Positions 7,997 through 17,085 of a DNA stretch of 64,000 bases are shown piece after piece. Every line of letters starts with the position of its first letter. Position 1 is the first letter of the stretch. The DNA lies in NCBI RefSeq assembly GCF_900142185.1, contig NZ_FQZZ01000005.1, forward strand, positions 186,001-250,000, read 5' to 3'. Source of the stretch: Lutimaribacter pacificus. GTDB taxonomy: Bacteria > Pseudomonadota > Alphaproteobacteria > Rhodobacterales > Rhodobacteraceae. The position numbers were made by a program, and so were the translations under genes. The notes beneath the pieces were generated by a model. The model made no database searches. It saw nothing but the letters and a program-made list of their open reading frames with translations, and had not been told where the DNA came from.

Positions 7997-8896
7997 ATGA
8001 TCACACCGCCGTCAGATCCGCGCCGCGCGTTGCGGGCCATCGGGCTTTTGCTGCTGGCAATCGTCTGTTTCGACCTGATGGCGGTTCTGGTGCGGGTGCT
8101 GTCGGTGCGTTACTCGGCGCTGGAACTGTCGGCCTATCGCAATGTGCTGGGGGTCATTCCCAGCCTGGCGTTGCTGGTGGCCACGGGCGAGCTGCGCCTG
8201 CGCGGCAGCAACCTGCGGATCGAGAAATGGCCGCTGGCGGTGTTGCGCGGGCTTGCCGTGGCGGTGGCGCAGGTCTGCTTTTACTCGGCGCTCGGGGTGC
8301 TGGAACTGGCCACGGTATCGGCGCTGGGGCAGACCAACGCGATGTTCGTGGTGATCCTGTCGGTGCTGCTGCTGGGTGAGCGTGTGGGGCCCTGGCGCAT
8401 CGCGGCGCTTGTCGTCGGGTTCCTGGGCGCGCTGTGGATCATCCGGCCGGGCGGCGAGGCGTTCTCGGTCCATGCCCTGCTGCCGGTGGGGGCGGCGGTC
8501 TGCTACGCGTTCTCGATGATCTCGGTGCGGTTCTTCGGGCCGGGCACGTCGAACGCGCTGCTGTATCTCTATTCCTCGCTGGCCGCGGCGCTGGGGGCGA
8601 TCGCGATGGCGGCGGTCACCACCGAATTCACCCCGCTGCAAAGCGTGGGCGATGCCGCGCTGATCTTCGTGATGTCGATCCTGGGCGGCACCGGGGTTCT
8701 GTTCATGATGCTTGCCTATCGCATGGGCGAGCCGTCGCTGCTGGCGCCGTTCAACTATTTCGGGCTGATCTCGGCGTTTTCGCTTGGCTGGCTGTTCTTC
8801 GGCGAGGCGCCGGTCGACACGCTGTTCCCCGGCGTGCTGCTGATCGTGGCGGCCGGGGTGCTGATCCTCTGGCGCGAGAACCGGCGCAGCACGTGA
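7997..8896 (+). CDS. DMT-superfamily EamA transporter
   Basis: The 299-aa product is an inner-membrane drug/metabolite transporter with two EamA repeats and about ten hydrophobic helices; LLLGERVGPWRIAALVVGFLGALWI is typical of the end of the first repeat, and FFGEAPVDTLFPGVLLIVAAGVLIL of the second. The substrate cannot be read from sequence. ATG 7997 is preferred over 7967 because TAAGGGAG lies just upstream. A second family member lies at 16083. Confidence 0.85.
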   Translation: MITPPSDPRRALRAIGLLLLAIVCFDLMAVLVRVLSVRYSALELSAYRNVLGVIPSLALLVATGELRLRGSNLRIEKWPLAVLRGLAVAVAQVCFYSALGVLELATVSALGQTNAMFVVILSVLLLGERVGPWRIAALVVGFLGALWIIRPGGEAFSVHALLPVGAAVCYAFSMISVRFFGPGTSNALLYLYSSLAAALGAIAMAAVTTEFTPLQSVGDAALIFVMSILGGTGVLFMMLAYRMGEPSLLAPFNYFGLISAFSLGWLFFGEAPVDTLFPGVLLIVAAGVLILWRENRRST

Positions 8897-8941
8897 AGCC
8901 GCGATTATCTGCCGGTTTTATGGGGTATTATGATACCTATT

Positions 8942-9013
8942 TTGTAAGCTATTGTTTTGGCTTGTATAATTCCCGAATTGTGCGCTTGACCTGTGGATTG
9001 GCGCGTATATAAC
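8942..9013 (+). promoter_or_regulatory. Probable tandem sigma-70 promoters of rplM-rpsI
   Basis: Proximal promoter: TTGACC (8986-8991), 16-base spacer, TATAAC (9008-9013). Distal promoter: TTGTAA (8942-8947), 17-base spacer, TATAAT (8965-8970). The surrounding stretch is strikingly AT-rich for this genome, as expected for a strong ribosomal-protein promoter. The leader to rplM is about 65 bases. Confidence 0.6.
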
Positions 9014-9079
9014 CCCGCAATCCGAATTCGGTGACGGGCTTTGCCCGGCGCCACAACTCTCAACCAGGGGTGATCCCGC

Positions 9080-9547
9080 ATGAAAACCTTCTCTGCAACG
9101 CCTGCAGACATCGAGAAGAAGTGGATCCTGATCGACGCCGAGGGCGTTGTTCTGGGCCGTCTTGCCTCGATCGTCGCCATGCGCCTGCGTGGCAAGCACA
9201 AGCCGAGCTTTACGCCCAACATGGACATGGGCGACAATGTCATCATCATCAACGCCGACAAGGTGCAGATGACCGGCAAGAAGCGCACCGACAAGAACTA
9301 TTACTGGCACACCGGCCATCCGGGCGGCATCAAGAGCCGCACCGCCGAGCAGATCCTTGAAGGGGCGCATCCCGAGCGCGTCGTCGTTCAGGCCGTCAAG
9401 CGCATGCTGCCGGGCAACCGCCTGGCGCGCCAGCAGATGACCAACCTGCGCGTCTATGCCGGCGCCGAGCATCCGCACGAGGCGCAGAGCCCCGAAGTGC
9501 TGGATGTGAAATCCATGAACTCCAAGAATACGCGGGTGTCGAACTAA
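9080..9547 (+). CDS. rplM: 50S ribosomal protein L13
   Basis: L13 is an early-assembling protein of the large subunit. The 155-aa sequence has the family blocks [32 protein letters not shown] and [19 protein letters not shown]. The length is slightly above the 142-aa E. coli protein because of a C-terminal extension. Its stop TAA (9545-9547) shares its last A with the rpsI start, giving tight coupling in the conserved rplM-rpsI pair. Confidence 0.98.
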   Translation: MKTFSATPADIEKKWILIDAEGVVLGRLASIVAMRLRGKHKPSFTPNMDMGDNVIIINADKVQMTGKKRTDKNYYWHTGHPGGIKSRTAEQILEGAHPERVVVQAVKRMLPGNRLARQQMTNLRVYAGAEHPHEAQSPEVLDVKSMNSKNTRVSN

Positions 9548-10047
9548 TGGCTGATCAGATCAATTCCCTGGAAGACCTGAAGGACGCCGTGTCCGACGAT
9601 ATCGCCGGCGTTCAGGGTGCGGCGGCCGACGAGGTCGCGGCGGAACCGCAACGTGACGAGCTGGGCCGTTCTTACGCCACCGGTAAGCGGAAGGACGCGG
9701 TCGCCCGTGTCTGGATCAAGCCGGGTTCGGGCAAGGTCACGGTGAACGGCAAGGAGCTGAACACCTATTTCGCACGTCCCGTTCTGCAGATGATCCTGCG
9801 CCAGCCCTTCGAAGTGGCCGGTGTCGAGGACCAGTTCGACGTGATGGCGACCGTCAAGGGCGGTGGCCTCTCGGGTCAGGCCGGTGCGGTCAAGCACGGC
9901 ATCTCGAAGGCGCTGCAACTGTTCGACCCCAGCCTGCGCGCCCCGCTGAAGGCCGCCGGTTTCCTGACCCGCGACAGCCGCGTGGTGGAACGCAAGAAGT
10001 TCGGCAAGCGCAAGGCGCGCCGCAGCTTCCAGTTCTCGAAGCGTTAA
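9547..10047 (+). CDS. rpsI: 30S ribosomal protein S9
   Basis: The S9 C-terminal tail reaches the P-site tRNA. The 166-aa protein has the core [20 protein letters not shown] and [18 protein letters not shown], and ends with the basic [11 protein letters not shown]. About 35 acidic, alanine-rich residues precede the usual start of the fold; such N-terminal extensions occur in alphaproteobacterial S9. It is cotranscribed with rplM and followed by a terminator. Confidence 0.98.
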   Translation: MADQINSLEDLKDAVSDDIAGVQGAAADEVAAEPQRDELGRSYATGKRKDAVARVWIKPGSGKVTVNGKELNTYFARPVLQMILRQPFEVAGVEDQFDVMATVKGGGLSGQAGAVKHGISKALQLFDPSLRAPLKAAGFLTRDSRVVERKKFGKRKARRSFQFSKR

Positions 10048-10070
10048 GCCGTTTCAGGCACGACATGCGA

Positions 10071-10097
10071 AAGGCCGCCCCTTTGGGCGGCCTTTTT
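10071..10097 (+). terminator. Rho-independent terminator of rplM-rpsI
   Basis: AAGGCCGCCC / GGGCGGCCTT forms a strong stem with a short CTTT loop and a run of five T residues. It starts 24 bases after the rpsI stop. Confidence 0.85.
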
Positions 10098-10123
10098 GCG
10101 TGCGCGGTGGCGTGGGGGCGGGC

Positions 10124-10155
10124 AAAAAAACAGGGGCGCCCTTTTGGGGCGCCCC
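10124..10155 (-). terminator. Rho-independent terminator of the porin-like gene
   Basis: Read on the minus strand, GGGGCGCCCC and GGGCGCCCC pair around a short A-rich loop and are followed by a T-tract (seven A residues on the plus strand at 10124-10130). It lies 36 bases downstream of the stop at 10191. Confidence 0.8.
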
Positions 10156-10190
10156 GTCCGGGTCGTCACCGAGGGAACGGATCGGACAGC

Positions 10191-10835
10191 CTAGAGCGAG
10201 AAATCGTAGCTGAGCGTAAAGGTCAGCAGCCCGTCATTGCCGGTGGTATCGTCATCCTCGTAAAGGATGTTGAAGGCAACCTCGTCGGTGACGGCATAGG
10301 TGGCGCCAAGCTCGTAATAGGTCGAATCGTCCGCGGATTCGGTGCCGATCAGCCCCTGCAGCGACCACTTGTCGGTCAGGGCGTAATCAAGGCCCAGCTC
10401 GGCATAGGTTTCGTCGTTTTCGACGTCATAGCCCACCTCGAACGAGCTGCCCAGGCGGTCGGTCAGCCCATAGGACAGCACGGCGATCAGTTCGGCAGTG
10501 TCATAGCCGCTGTCGTCGAAGAAATAGGCCGCATAGGACAGATCAAGGCCGACACCGTTGCTGAACTCGGTGCCCCAGCCAAGGATCACGTCGATTTCCA
10601 TCTGATCCGGCGACAGGGCCGAGGGCAGCGTGCCGAACCAGAGCTGGCCGTAAAACCCGTTCTTTTCCGCCTGCATGTAGAAGGACAGCGGATATTCTGC
10701 ATCGGTGTTCGAATCGGTGGTCAGATCGTAGGAGGTGGCGACCGCGACACCGCCCGACAGGTTGACGCCTTCGGCACTGGCGGCCACGGGCAGAAGCGCA
10801 AGGCTGGCGCCCAGGCTGAGAAGGATTTGCTTCAT
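10191..10835 (-). CDS. TorF-family putative outer-membrane porin
   Basis: The 214-aa precursor starts with a clear signal peptide (MKQILLSLGASLALLPVAASA, cleavage after ASA). The mature part is rich in alternating aromatic and polar beta-strands and acidic residues, ends in FTLSYDFSL, and begins with LSGGVAVATSYDLT, resembling the TorF/Gcw_chp putative porin family. It probably forms a small outer-membrane barrel; its substrate is unknown. Start 10835 is chosen because the signal peptide begins there, with GAGG ten bases upstream. It is transcribed alone. Confidence 0.65.
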   Translation of the reverse strand: MKQILLSLGASLALLPVAASAEGVNLSGGVAVATSYDLTTDSNTDAEYPLSFYMQAEKNGFYGQLWFGTLPSALSPDQMEIDVILGWGTEFSNGVGLDLSYAAYFFDDSGYDTAELIAVLSYGLTDRLGSSFEVGYDVENDETYAELGLDYALTDKWSLQGLIGTESADDSTYYELGATYAVTDEVAFNILYEDDDTTGNDGLLTFTLSYDFSL

Positions 10836-11042
10836 TTTTCTGAAACCTCGTTGTGAATTCATGATGCGGACTGGCTGACGAGGTTTGGCTTGCCCGCCAT
10901 CCCTCTAGCATATCCGCCGCATCGCGCCACAAGCTTTAATGCCGCACCGCAGAATGCGATGACAGTTTTGTTGCGCCGGGCCGGAATAATTCCGCCATGG
11001 CAGGCATTTGGCGATTTTCCGGGCAGAAAGCGGGCGCTTCGC

Positions 11043-11669
11043 CTAGCTATCGGGCGGAATCAGGCCCAGGCCCCGCAGGTAGACGCCGATGGCCGATTCC
11101 AGCAGCTCTTCGGGCGGGAACGGGCTGGCCCGTCCGGGCGAGTTGCGCGCGAAGAGTTCCACAACCCCGTGCGACAGCGCCCAGATATGGGCCGAGAACA
11201 TGGCGGCGGGCGGGCGTTTCTCTTTCGGGATGTGCTGGCCCAGGTCGCCGGCGGCGCGTTCCAGCACGTCCCAGGCGCGGCGTGCCACGGCGGCCAGTTC
11301 CGGCGTGCGGTTCACGCTGATGCCGCTTTCGAACATGGCGATGTAATGGCCCGGATACTTGCGCGCAAAGGCCAGGTAGGCGCGGCCGGTCGCCTCGAAC
11401 GCGGCCAGCGCCGAGGGTTGCCCGCTTTGATAGGCGTATTCCATCACGTCGGCGAAAATCTCGTATCCCTGGCGCGCGGCTTCGGCGATCAGGTCTTCGC
11501 GGCCCTCGAAATGGCGATAGACCGCCGCCGGGGTGACGCCCGCGCGCTTGGCGGCCTCGGACAGGGTGAAACCGGTCGGCCCCTTTTCCTCGATCAGGTC
11601 GAGCGCGGAATCGACCAGCGCCTGCCGCAGGTTGCCGTGATGATAGCCGCGCTTAGCCATCCCAGACAT
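11043..11669 (-). CDS. TetR/AcrR-family transcriptional regulator
   Basis: This 208-aa protein has a TetR N-terminal HTH (residues about 12-58, including [28 protein letters not shown]) and a ligand-binding domain resembling the WHG/TetR_C_33 type ([17 protein letters not shown]). The start overlaps the end of ppk2: ATG 11669 (MSGMAKRG) and ATG 11660 (MAKRG) both lie near the ppk2 stop at 11653-11655. The overlap implies cotranscription with ppk2. The regulated gene is unknown. Confidence 0.85.
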   Translation of the reverse strand: MSGMAKRGYHHGNLRQALVDSALDLIEEKGPTGFTLSEAAKRAGVTPAAVYRHFEGREDLIAEAARQGYEIFADVMEYAYQSGQPSALAAFEATGRAYLAFARKYPGHYIAMFESGISVNRTPELAAVARRAWDVLERAAGDLGQHIPKEKRPPAAMFSAHIWALSHGVVELFARNSPGRASPFPPEELLESAIGVYLRGLGLIPPDS

Positions 11670-12522
11670 CCGGCCCGCCGCAGATCGCACGGTCGATGGC
11701 CCCGATGGCGCCGGCATCCTTGCGGTCATAGTCCAGCGCGTGCAGCACCGTGCGGATCACCGCCAGCCGCGCGCGTTTCTTGTCGTCCGAGCGGATCACC
11801 GTCCACGGCGCCTGCGCTGTGTGCGAGCGGTCCAGCGTTTCGCGGATCGCCTGCGAATAGGCGTCCCACCGGGCCAGCCCGTCAACGTCGATCCGGCTGA
11901 GCTTCCACTGTTTCAGCGGATCGCGTTCGCGCTGGATGAAGCGGTGCAACTGCTCGGCCCGGCCCACGTTCAGCCAGAACTTGAACAGGTGGATGCCCTC
12001 GTCCACCAGCATGTTCTCGAAATCGGGCACCTGGGCGAAGAAATGTTCGCGCTGGTCGTCGGTGCAAAAGCCGAACACCTTTTCCACAACGCCCCGGTTG
12101 TACCACGAGCGGTCGTAGAACACGATCTCGCCGCCCGATGGCAGGTGATCGACATAGCGTTGGAAATACCATTGCGTCGCTTCGGTTTCGGTGGGCTTGG
12201 CCAGCGCCACCACGCGCGCGCCGCGCGGGTTGAGGTTTTCGCGGAACCGCTTGATCGTGCCGCCCTTGCCGGCGGCGTCGCGCCCTTCGAACACGCAGGC
12301 GATGCGCGCGCCGCTTTCCCGGGCCCAGTGCTGCAGCTTGACCAGTTCGACCTGCAGACGCTCCATGTCGCGCTCATAGGCTTTATTCTTCATCCGTTCC
12401 GAATGCGGGTAGTCGGGGTTCAGGATGTCGTCCTTGTCGGCGCGGCGGATCGCGTCGCGGATCGGCTGCGGCGCGTGGTTTTCGTAATAGTCGCTGATCG
12501 CACCGTCGAATGGCAGCTCCAT
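11653..12522 (-). CDS. ppk2: Polyphosphate kinase 2
   Basis: PPK2 transfers phosphate between polyphosphate and nucleotides. The 289-aa single-domain protein has the Walker A motif [16 protein letters not shown], the lid-module signature [13 protein letters not shown], and [16 protein letters not shown]. One-domain proteins of this type usually phosphorylate nucleoside diphosphates; the exact class needs phylogeny. The start is supported by AAGGAGAGG three bases before ATG 12522. The 3' end overlaps the TetR gene. Confidence 0.9.
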   Translation of the reverse strand: MELPFDGAISDYYENHAPQPIRDAIRRADKDDILNPDYPHSERMKNKAYERDMERLQVELVKLQHWARESGARIACVFEGRDAAGKGGTIKRFRENLNPRGARVVALAKPTETEATQWYFQRYVDHLPSGGEIVFYDRSWYNRGVVEKVFGFCTDDQREHFFAQVPDFENMLVDEGIHLFKFWLNVGRAEQLHRFIQRERDPLKQWKLSRIDVDGLARWDAYSQAIRETLDRSHTAQAPWTVIRSDDKKRARLAVIRTVLHALDYDRKDAGAIGAIDRAICGGPDVWDG

Positions 12523-12563
12523 ATGCCTCTCCTTTTTGGGGCCACTATGGAATGTGAAGGGGC

Positions 12564-13532
12564 TTAACGCAATCGTGCGCGGGCGGCGGCGCGGTGAATG
12601 GCGGCCTCGACCGCGTCGGGCGCGGCGTGATGGGGCATATGGCCGATGCCCTCCAGCCGGGTCAGCACCGCGCCGGGGATCTGCCGGGCCAGCGGTTCGG
12701 AATGAACCCCGATCGGCACCACCTCGTCCGCGGTGCCATGCACGATCTCGACCGGCATCGGCAGTGTGGGGTAGCGCGCGCTCATGCCCACAAGATGGGG
12801 CCGCAGCGTGTTTACCTGCCGCGCATTGGCGCGGAAACTGTCGCGCCGCAGCGTCAGCCCCGCGCCGATATGCCGGGCATAGCCGGGCGGCACCGGGTCG
12901 GGGGCAAAGATCTCGTGCAGCGCGGCGTTCAGCCGGCCATAGGGCGACCAGGCGGCGATCAGCGGCGCGAGCAGCGCACCGCCCCAGCCCGAGCCGATGA
13001 TGCGATAGATCGGCCCCAGCCCGCCGGGCCACGGGTGCGATGCGCCCGCCACGACGATCAGCCCGGCGGTGTCTTCGGGCCGGGCCAGCGCCCAGGCCAG
13101 CGCCACCGCGCCGCCATAGGAATGGCCCAGCACCAGCGGGTTGCGCAGGCCCAGCCGGTCGGAGGCCGCCTGCAGCAGCGTGGCCTGTTCGGCGGGGCTT
13201 TCGGCGCGGGGTGTCCAGGGGCCATAGCCATCCGCCGCGCGTTCGGTCCAGCCAAGGCCGGGCCGGTCGAACACGGTCACGCGAAAGTCGCGGCTCAGCC
13301 TGTCGACGAAGGAAAAGGTGAAATCGCGGGTGTTGCCGCTGGCCCCGTGCAGCAGCACAAGGTCGGGGCCGGTGCCCTCTGTATGCGCGTGGACGATGCG
13401 GCCCTGCACCTCGATCAGATCGCCCGTCGGGGGATAGCGCGCCTCGGCCGCGGCCTCGTGCAGGTCGGCGCGGCGGTCGATCACCACACCGCATCCAGCC
13501 AGCGCCGCAACCGCCAGCGCCGCGCCGATCAT
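12564..13532 (-). CDS. Alpha/beta hydrolase with lipoprotein-like N-terminus
   Basis: This 322-aa alpha/beta-fold hydrolase has [13 protein letters not shown] (oxyanion loop), [11 protein letters not shown], the nucleophile elbow [13 protein letters not shown], and a late GIGHMPHH histidine; the acid is probably the D in HGTADEVVP. The N-terminus [17 protein letters not shown] contains LAGC, so the protein may be lipidated and periplasmic. ATG 13532 follows the metA stop by one base, implying coupling. The substrate is unknown. Confidence 0.8.
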   Translation of the reverse strand: MIGAALAVAALAGCGVVIDRRADLHEAAAEARYPPTGDLIEVQGRIVHAHTEGTGPDLVLLHGASGNTRDFTFSFVDRLSRDFRVTVFDRPGLGWTERAADGYGPWTPRAESPAEQATLLQAASDRLGLRNPLVLGHSYGGAVALAWALARPEDTAGLIVVAGASHPWPGGLGPIYRIIGSGWGGALLAPLIAAWSPYGRLNAALHEIFAPDPVPPGYARHIGAGLTLRRDSFRANARQVNTLRPHLVGMSARYPTLPMPVEIVHGTADEVVPIGVHSEPLARQIPGAVLTRLEGIGHMPHHAAPDAVEAAIHRAAARARLR

Positions 13533-13533
13533 C

Positions 13534-14457
13534 TCAGCCCCCGATCCTTGCAGGCTCGTATGGCGTGGTTTGGTAAATCTCGTTGATCCAGTTGCCATAA
13601 AGAAGATGCGCGTGGCTCCGCCAGCGGTTCTGCGGCGGTTGGGAGGGGTCGTCGTCGGGGTAATAGTTCATCGGCACGTTGATCGGCTCGCCGCGGTCCA
13701 CGTCGCGGTCGTATTCTTCCTTCAGCGTGAAACTGTCATATTCGAGGTGGTTGAAGATATAGAGCGCGCGATGACCGGGGTCTTCGACCAGGCAGGGCCC
13801 CACCTCGTCGCTGCCCAGAAGCGTGCGCAGCCCCGGCACCTTGTCGACATCCGGCTGGCGCACCTCGGTCCAGCGGCTGACGGGGATCACGCAATCGTCG
13901 GAAAACCCGCGCAGATAGGGCGAGGCGGGCGCAAGGTTACGGTGCCGGAAACAGCCGAACGCCTTGTGATCCAGCATATGCTTGGGCACGCCGTTCAGGT
14001 AATGGATCATCGCCATGCCGCCCCAGCACACGCCGAAGGTGGAATGCACATGGGTTTGCGTCCAGTCGAAGACGCGGGTCAGTTCCTCCCAATATGTCAC
14101 CTCCTCGAAGGGCAGGTGCTCGATCGGGGCGCCGGTGATGATCAGCCCGTCGAATTTCTCGCCGCTTTCCGAGACCTCGGCAAAGGGGCGATAGAACGCC
14201 TCCATATGCTCGGCGGCGGTGTTGCGGGCGGCGTGTTCGGTCATGCGGATCAGGCTCAGCTCGATCTGCAACGGCGTGGCACCGATCAGCCGCGCAAACT
14301 GGTTTTCGGTCTGGATCTTCTTGGGCATCAGGTTCAGCAACCCGATGCGCAGGGGACGGATATCCTGCCGGGCGGCCGCGTCCTCGGACATGACCATCAC
14401 GCCCTCGCGCGTGAGCACGTCGAAGGCAGGCAGGTCGGAGGGCAGTTTGATCGGCAT
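13534..14457 (-). CDS. metA: Homoserine O-acetyltransferase of the MetA (HTS) family
   Basis: This enzyme acylates the homoserine hydroxyl at the start of methionine synthesis. The 307-aa protein has the acyl-accepting cysteine C144 in FGVCWGGMA and the HLEYDS glutamate of the triad. E113 in [11 protein letters not shown] occupies the position that is glutamate in acetyl-CoA-using MetA enzymes and glycine (GAPLG) in E. coli succinyltransferase, so acetyl-CoA is the likelier donor. Database labels often say succinyltransferase. The alpha/beta hydrolase follows after one base. I see no SAM-II riboswitch motif upstream. Confidence 0.9.
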   Translation of the reverse strand: MPIKLPSDLPAFDVLTREGVMVMSEDAAARQDIRPLRIGLLNLMPKKIQTENQFARLIGATPLQIELSLIRMTEHAARNTAAEHMEAFYRPFAEVSESGEKFDGLIITGAPIEHLPFEEVTYWEELTRVFDWTQTHVHSTFGVCWGGMAMIHYLNGVPKHMLDHKAFGCFRHRNLAPASPYLRGFSDDCVIPVSRWTEVRQPDVDKVPGLRTLLGSDEVGPCLVEDPGHRALYIFNHLEYDSFTLKEEYDRDVDRGEPINVPMNYYPDDDPSQPPQNRWRSHAHLLYGNWINEIYQTTPYEPARIGG

Positions 14458-14595
14458 AGCGGAACCACGAATGTTGTCAGGAATGCATGGTTTAGACCCC
14501 TGCCGGGCCGGTCACAAGGGGGCAGGACGGCGGGCCCGCATTCTGCTAGGCTCGGCTTTAGCTGTGTTCCGCAAACCGCCAAAGGGGCCGTCACG

Positions 14596-15153
14596 ATGCG
14601 TGCTGTTCTTTTCTCGATCCTTTTGCTGCTGCCCGCCGCCGTTGCCGGGCAGATCGACACATCGGCCCTGCAGCGTTGCGTCTGGGCCTGTCTTGCCGGG
14701 CCGGGCAAGGGCGACGCGGCCAGCGCGGCCTATAATGCCTGCGTGGCCGAACGCTGCTCCGAACAACCTGCCGCGCCGCAGGGCGATGCCGGACAGGGAT
14801 GGGTGGCCGGGCGCACCGGCGCGGGCGTGGGCGTGGCCGGCGTCACCGGCGCGCACGAGGGGACGGGCCTTTATTACTTCTGCGGACAGGGACAAAGTTA
14901 CCTGCGCGTCATCGGCGTCGACGGGGGCGAGCGCGGCATGATCGTGGTGGTGGACGGCACGCAGTTTCCGCTCAGCTTCCAACCCAACGACCGCAACCAG
15001 CCGGAATCGGCGCTGGCCTATTCCGATCCGGTGATCGGCGCGTTGCAGCGCGGTTCGCAGGTCCGGGTGATGACCTATGACGGGATCGCCGTGGTCGAGG
15101 CGACGCTGACCGGCGCGGGGCGCGCGCTGGCGCAGGTGATCTCGTCCTGCTGA
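14596..15153 (+). CDS. Secreted hypothetical protein with paired cysteines
   Basis: The 185-aa precursor begins with a signal peptide (MRAVLFSILLLLPAAVAG). The mature N-terminus contains a small alpha-helical cysteine module (C-x3-C near residues 28-32 and C-x5-C near 49-54), followed by a Gly/Ala linker and a beta-rich domain with one more Cys and a terminal SSC. A periplasmic, disulfide-bonded protein is likely. AAAGGGG lies eight bases before ATG 14596. I do not recognise a family. Confidence 0.65.
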   Translation: MRAVLFSILLLLPAAVAGQIDTSALQRCVWACLAGPGKGDAASAAYNACVAERCSEQPAAPQGDAGQGWVAGRTGAGVGVAGVTGAHEGTGLYYFCGQGQSYLRVIGVDGGERGMIVVVDGTQFPLSFQPNDRNQPESALAYSDPVIGALQRGSQVRVMTYDGIAVVEATLTGAGRALAQVISSC

Positions 15154-15160
15154 GGCTGGA

Positions 15161-16021
15161 TCAGCGCGCGGCCAGCGTGTCGGCGATCAGCCGGTCGAAA
15201 TCCGCCGCCGTCCCGACCTGCGCGATATCGTCGGCGGCGACGGTCAGGCCCCAGCGGTCTGCCATCTTCTCATAACGCGGCTGGCGATGGGCCAGCGCCT
15301 GCGCATAGGTCCAGCGGATGAAATCGTCGGGATCGACGCTTTCCTCCTCCACGCCCTTTTCGTGCAGATAGCCCTGCCAGGCGCGGTCGAGGAATTCGGG
15401 CTGGTACGACATCGGCTTGGGCGCGCGGTCGAAGCGCCGGATCAAATCCCCGGTATGGGCCTCGTCGCCCTTGATCCAGACCATCAGCGTGTTTCGCGAC
15501 AGCTCACTCATCAGCGGGTCGTCGGGATCGTCGGGATCGACCCATTCGCAGATCGACCCGCCGGTATCGCAGACGAAATGCGGATAGCCGTACAGCCGTT
15601 CGGCCCGGTCGATGAAATACCCGGTATCCATCAGCGCATGTATCTCGGCGGTGCGGAACTGCGCCTGCCGCCGGGTATATTCGCCATAGGCCAGCCCCCC
15701 CTTGTCGGGATCGCCCGGCTTGCCCAGGTAGGTAGACACCGGCGCCAGGTTCTCGAAGGTGATGTTCGAGCCGATATAGATCGAATCCGTCATCAGCAGA
15801 TCGCGCAGGAAGGGCACCTTCATCGCGTGCGCCTTGGCGTTGTCGGCGATGTATTCGCCCATGTAGCGGGTGCCGATGCGGTAATCTATCGAGTAATGGA
15901 ACCAGTCGCCGCTGTCGCGCAGCATCCGCGACACATGCGTCTTGCCCAGACCCGACATGGCAAAGAGCAGCACCCGCTTGCGCGGCGCGCGCAGCCAGTC
16001 GTCGGCGGTTTCGTACAGCAT
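15161..16021 (-). CDS. P-loop ATPase/kinase-like protein
   Basis: This 286-aa protein has a P-loop near residue 20 (LLFAMSGLGKTHVSRML), typical of small-molecule kinase or AAA-like folds. The rest is acidic and aromatic, with HYSIDYRIGTRYMGEYI and FVCDTGGSICEWVDPDDPDD. I recall similar uncharacterised ATPases in Rhodobacteraceae but no assigned function. ATG 16021 has AAGGGA upstream. It converges with the secreted protein at 14596 (8-bp gap). Confidence 0.6.
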   Translation of the reverse strand: MLYETADDWLRAPRKRVLLFAMSGLGKTHVSRMLRDSGDWFHYSIDYRIGTRYMGEYIADNAKAHAMKVPFLRDLLMTDSIYIGSNITFENLAPVSTYLGKPGDPDKGGLAYGEYTRRQAQFRTAEIHALMDTGYFIDRAERLYGYPHFVCDTGGSICEWVDPDDPDDPLMSELSRNTLMVWIKGDEAHTGDLIRRFDRAPKPMSYQPEFLDRAWQGYLHEKGVEEESVDPDDFIRWTYAQALAHRQPRYEKMADRWGLTVAADDIAQVGTAADFDRLIADTLAAR

Positions 16022-16082
16022 GGCCCGGTCCCTTATTGCCCCCAACCACCTGTTAGCCGCAGCCGGGGGCCCGGTCAAACGC

Positions 16083-16970
16083 TCAGGCGCGGGCGCGCGC
16101 CGCGCGGGTTTCCGTCCAGATGTTCAGGTAGTTGCCGCCGAAGATGAACAGCGCGCCCAGGACCACCGCCGCCTCCAGCGGTTCGTCGTAAAGCGCCATG
16201 CCCACCACCGCGATCAGCGGCAGCCGCGCGAAATCCAGCGGCACGACGACGGTGGCGGGTGCAAGGCTCAGCGCGTTGGTCAGGCAGAAATGCGCCAACA
16301 GCCCGGCACAGCCGATCAGCACCAGCCAGGGCAGGGTGGTGGCGTCGGGCAGGGCGATATCGCCGTCGAACCCGGCGCATACCAGCCCCATCACCGCCTG
16401 CATCACCGTCATGTAGAACAGGATGCAGGTCAGCGTCTCGCTCCGCGTCAGCCGCTTGGTAAAGATGATCGAGACCGCAAAGCCGATGGCCGACAGCGCC
16501 GCGGTCAGGATGCCGGCATTCAGGGTCTCGGGGCTGGGCCGCGCCACGATCAGGATACCGACAAAACCCATCATGGCCGCCAGCACCCGCACCCGCGTGA
16601 ACCGCTCGCCCAGCACCAGCGGCGACAGCACCAGCACCCACAGGGGCGAGGTGAATTCCAGCGCGAACACCTGCGCCAGCGGAATCACCGTCACGGCATA
16701 GAACCACAGGTTCTGCGCGCTGAAATGGCCGATATTGCGGATCAGGTGCAGCCCCTTGTGCCGCCGCGTGATCTGCCCCAGCGTGCCCGCCCAGGCGCCG
16801 ACCGCCAGCACGATCGCCAGCCCGACGAAGCTGCGATACATCATGATCTCGAACGTATCGAGCGACAGGCTCACCGCGCGCCCGGCCACCGCCATCGACG
16901 AAAACGATGCGATCGCCCCGGTCATCCACAGGGCGGCCACCAGCACGTTGCGCGATCCGCTGTCGGTCAT
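16083..16970 (-). CDS. DMT-superfamily EamA transporter
   Basis: The 295-aa inner-membrane transporter has two EamA repeats with about ten helices; PLVLGERFTRVRVLAAMMGFVGILI closes the first and ALYDEPLEAAVVLGALFIFGGNYLNIW the second. The substrate is unknown. ATG 16970 (MTDSGSRN) is preferred because AAGGA lies seven bases upstream; an in-frame ATG at 16985 falls in the tail of the intergenic repeat. Confidence 0.85.
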   Translation of the reverse strand: MTDSGSRNVLVAALWMTGAIASFSSMAVAGRAVSLSLDTFEIMMYRSFVGLAIVLAVGAWAGTLGQITRRHKGLHLIRNIGHFSAQNLWFYAVTVIPLAQVFALEFTSPLWVLVLSPLVLGERFTRVRVLAAMMGFVGILIVARPSPETLNAGILTAALSAIGFAVSIIFTKRLTRSETLTCILFYMTVMQAVMGLVCAGFDGDIALPDATTLPWLVLIGCAGLLAHFCLTNALSLAPATVVVPLDFARLPLIAVVGMALYDEPLEAAVVLGALFIFGGNYLNIWTETRAARARA

Positions 16971-16980
16971 GGCGTCGTCC

Positions 16981-17052
16981 TTCATCGTTCGGTGAAATAC
17001 TCTCGGGGGGTGAATTTGCCGCAAGGCAAAGAGGGGGGCAGACGCCCCCCTC
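16981..17052 (-). repeat. Dispersed intergenic repeat, copy 2 (inverted)
   Basis: Read on the minus strand: GAGGGGGGCGTCTGCCCCCCTC palindromic head (17-52 side), TTGCCTTGCGGCAA second palindrome, CCCCCCGAGAGTATTTC, then CCGAACGATGAA. It shares the GAGTATTT core and GATGAAG tail with copies at 2607 and 24666. It sits between guaA and the EamA transporter, and its tail runs into the transporter's leader. Confidence 0.75.
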
Positions 17053-17085
17053 GATCCGGGTGCCGTCAGGCGCAACCGGCGGGGA

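Noticed and set aside
14458-14595. Possible SAM-II riboswitch before metA, common in alphaproteobacteria.
   Set aside because: I found neither the conserved CUAAAAAGGG-like 3' part nor the first loop in the leader.
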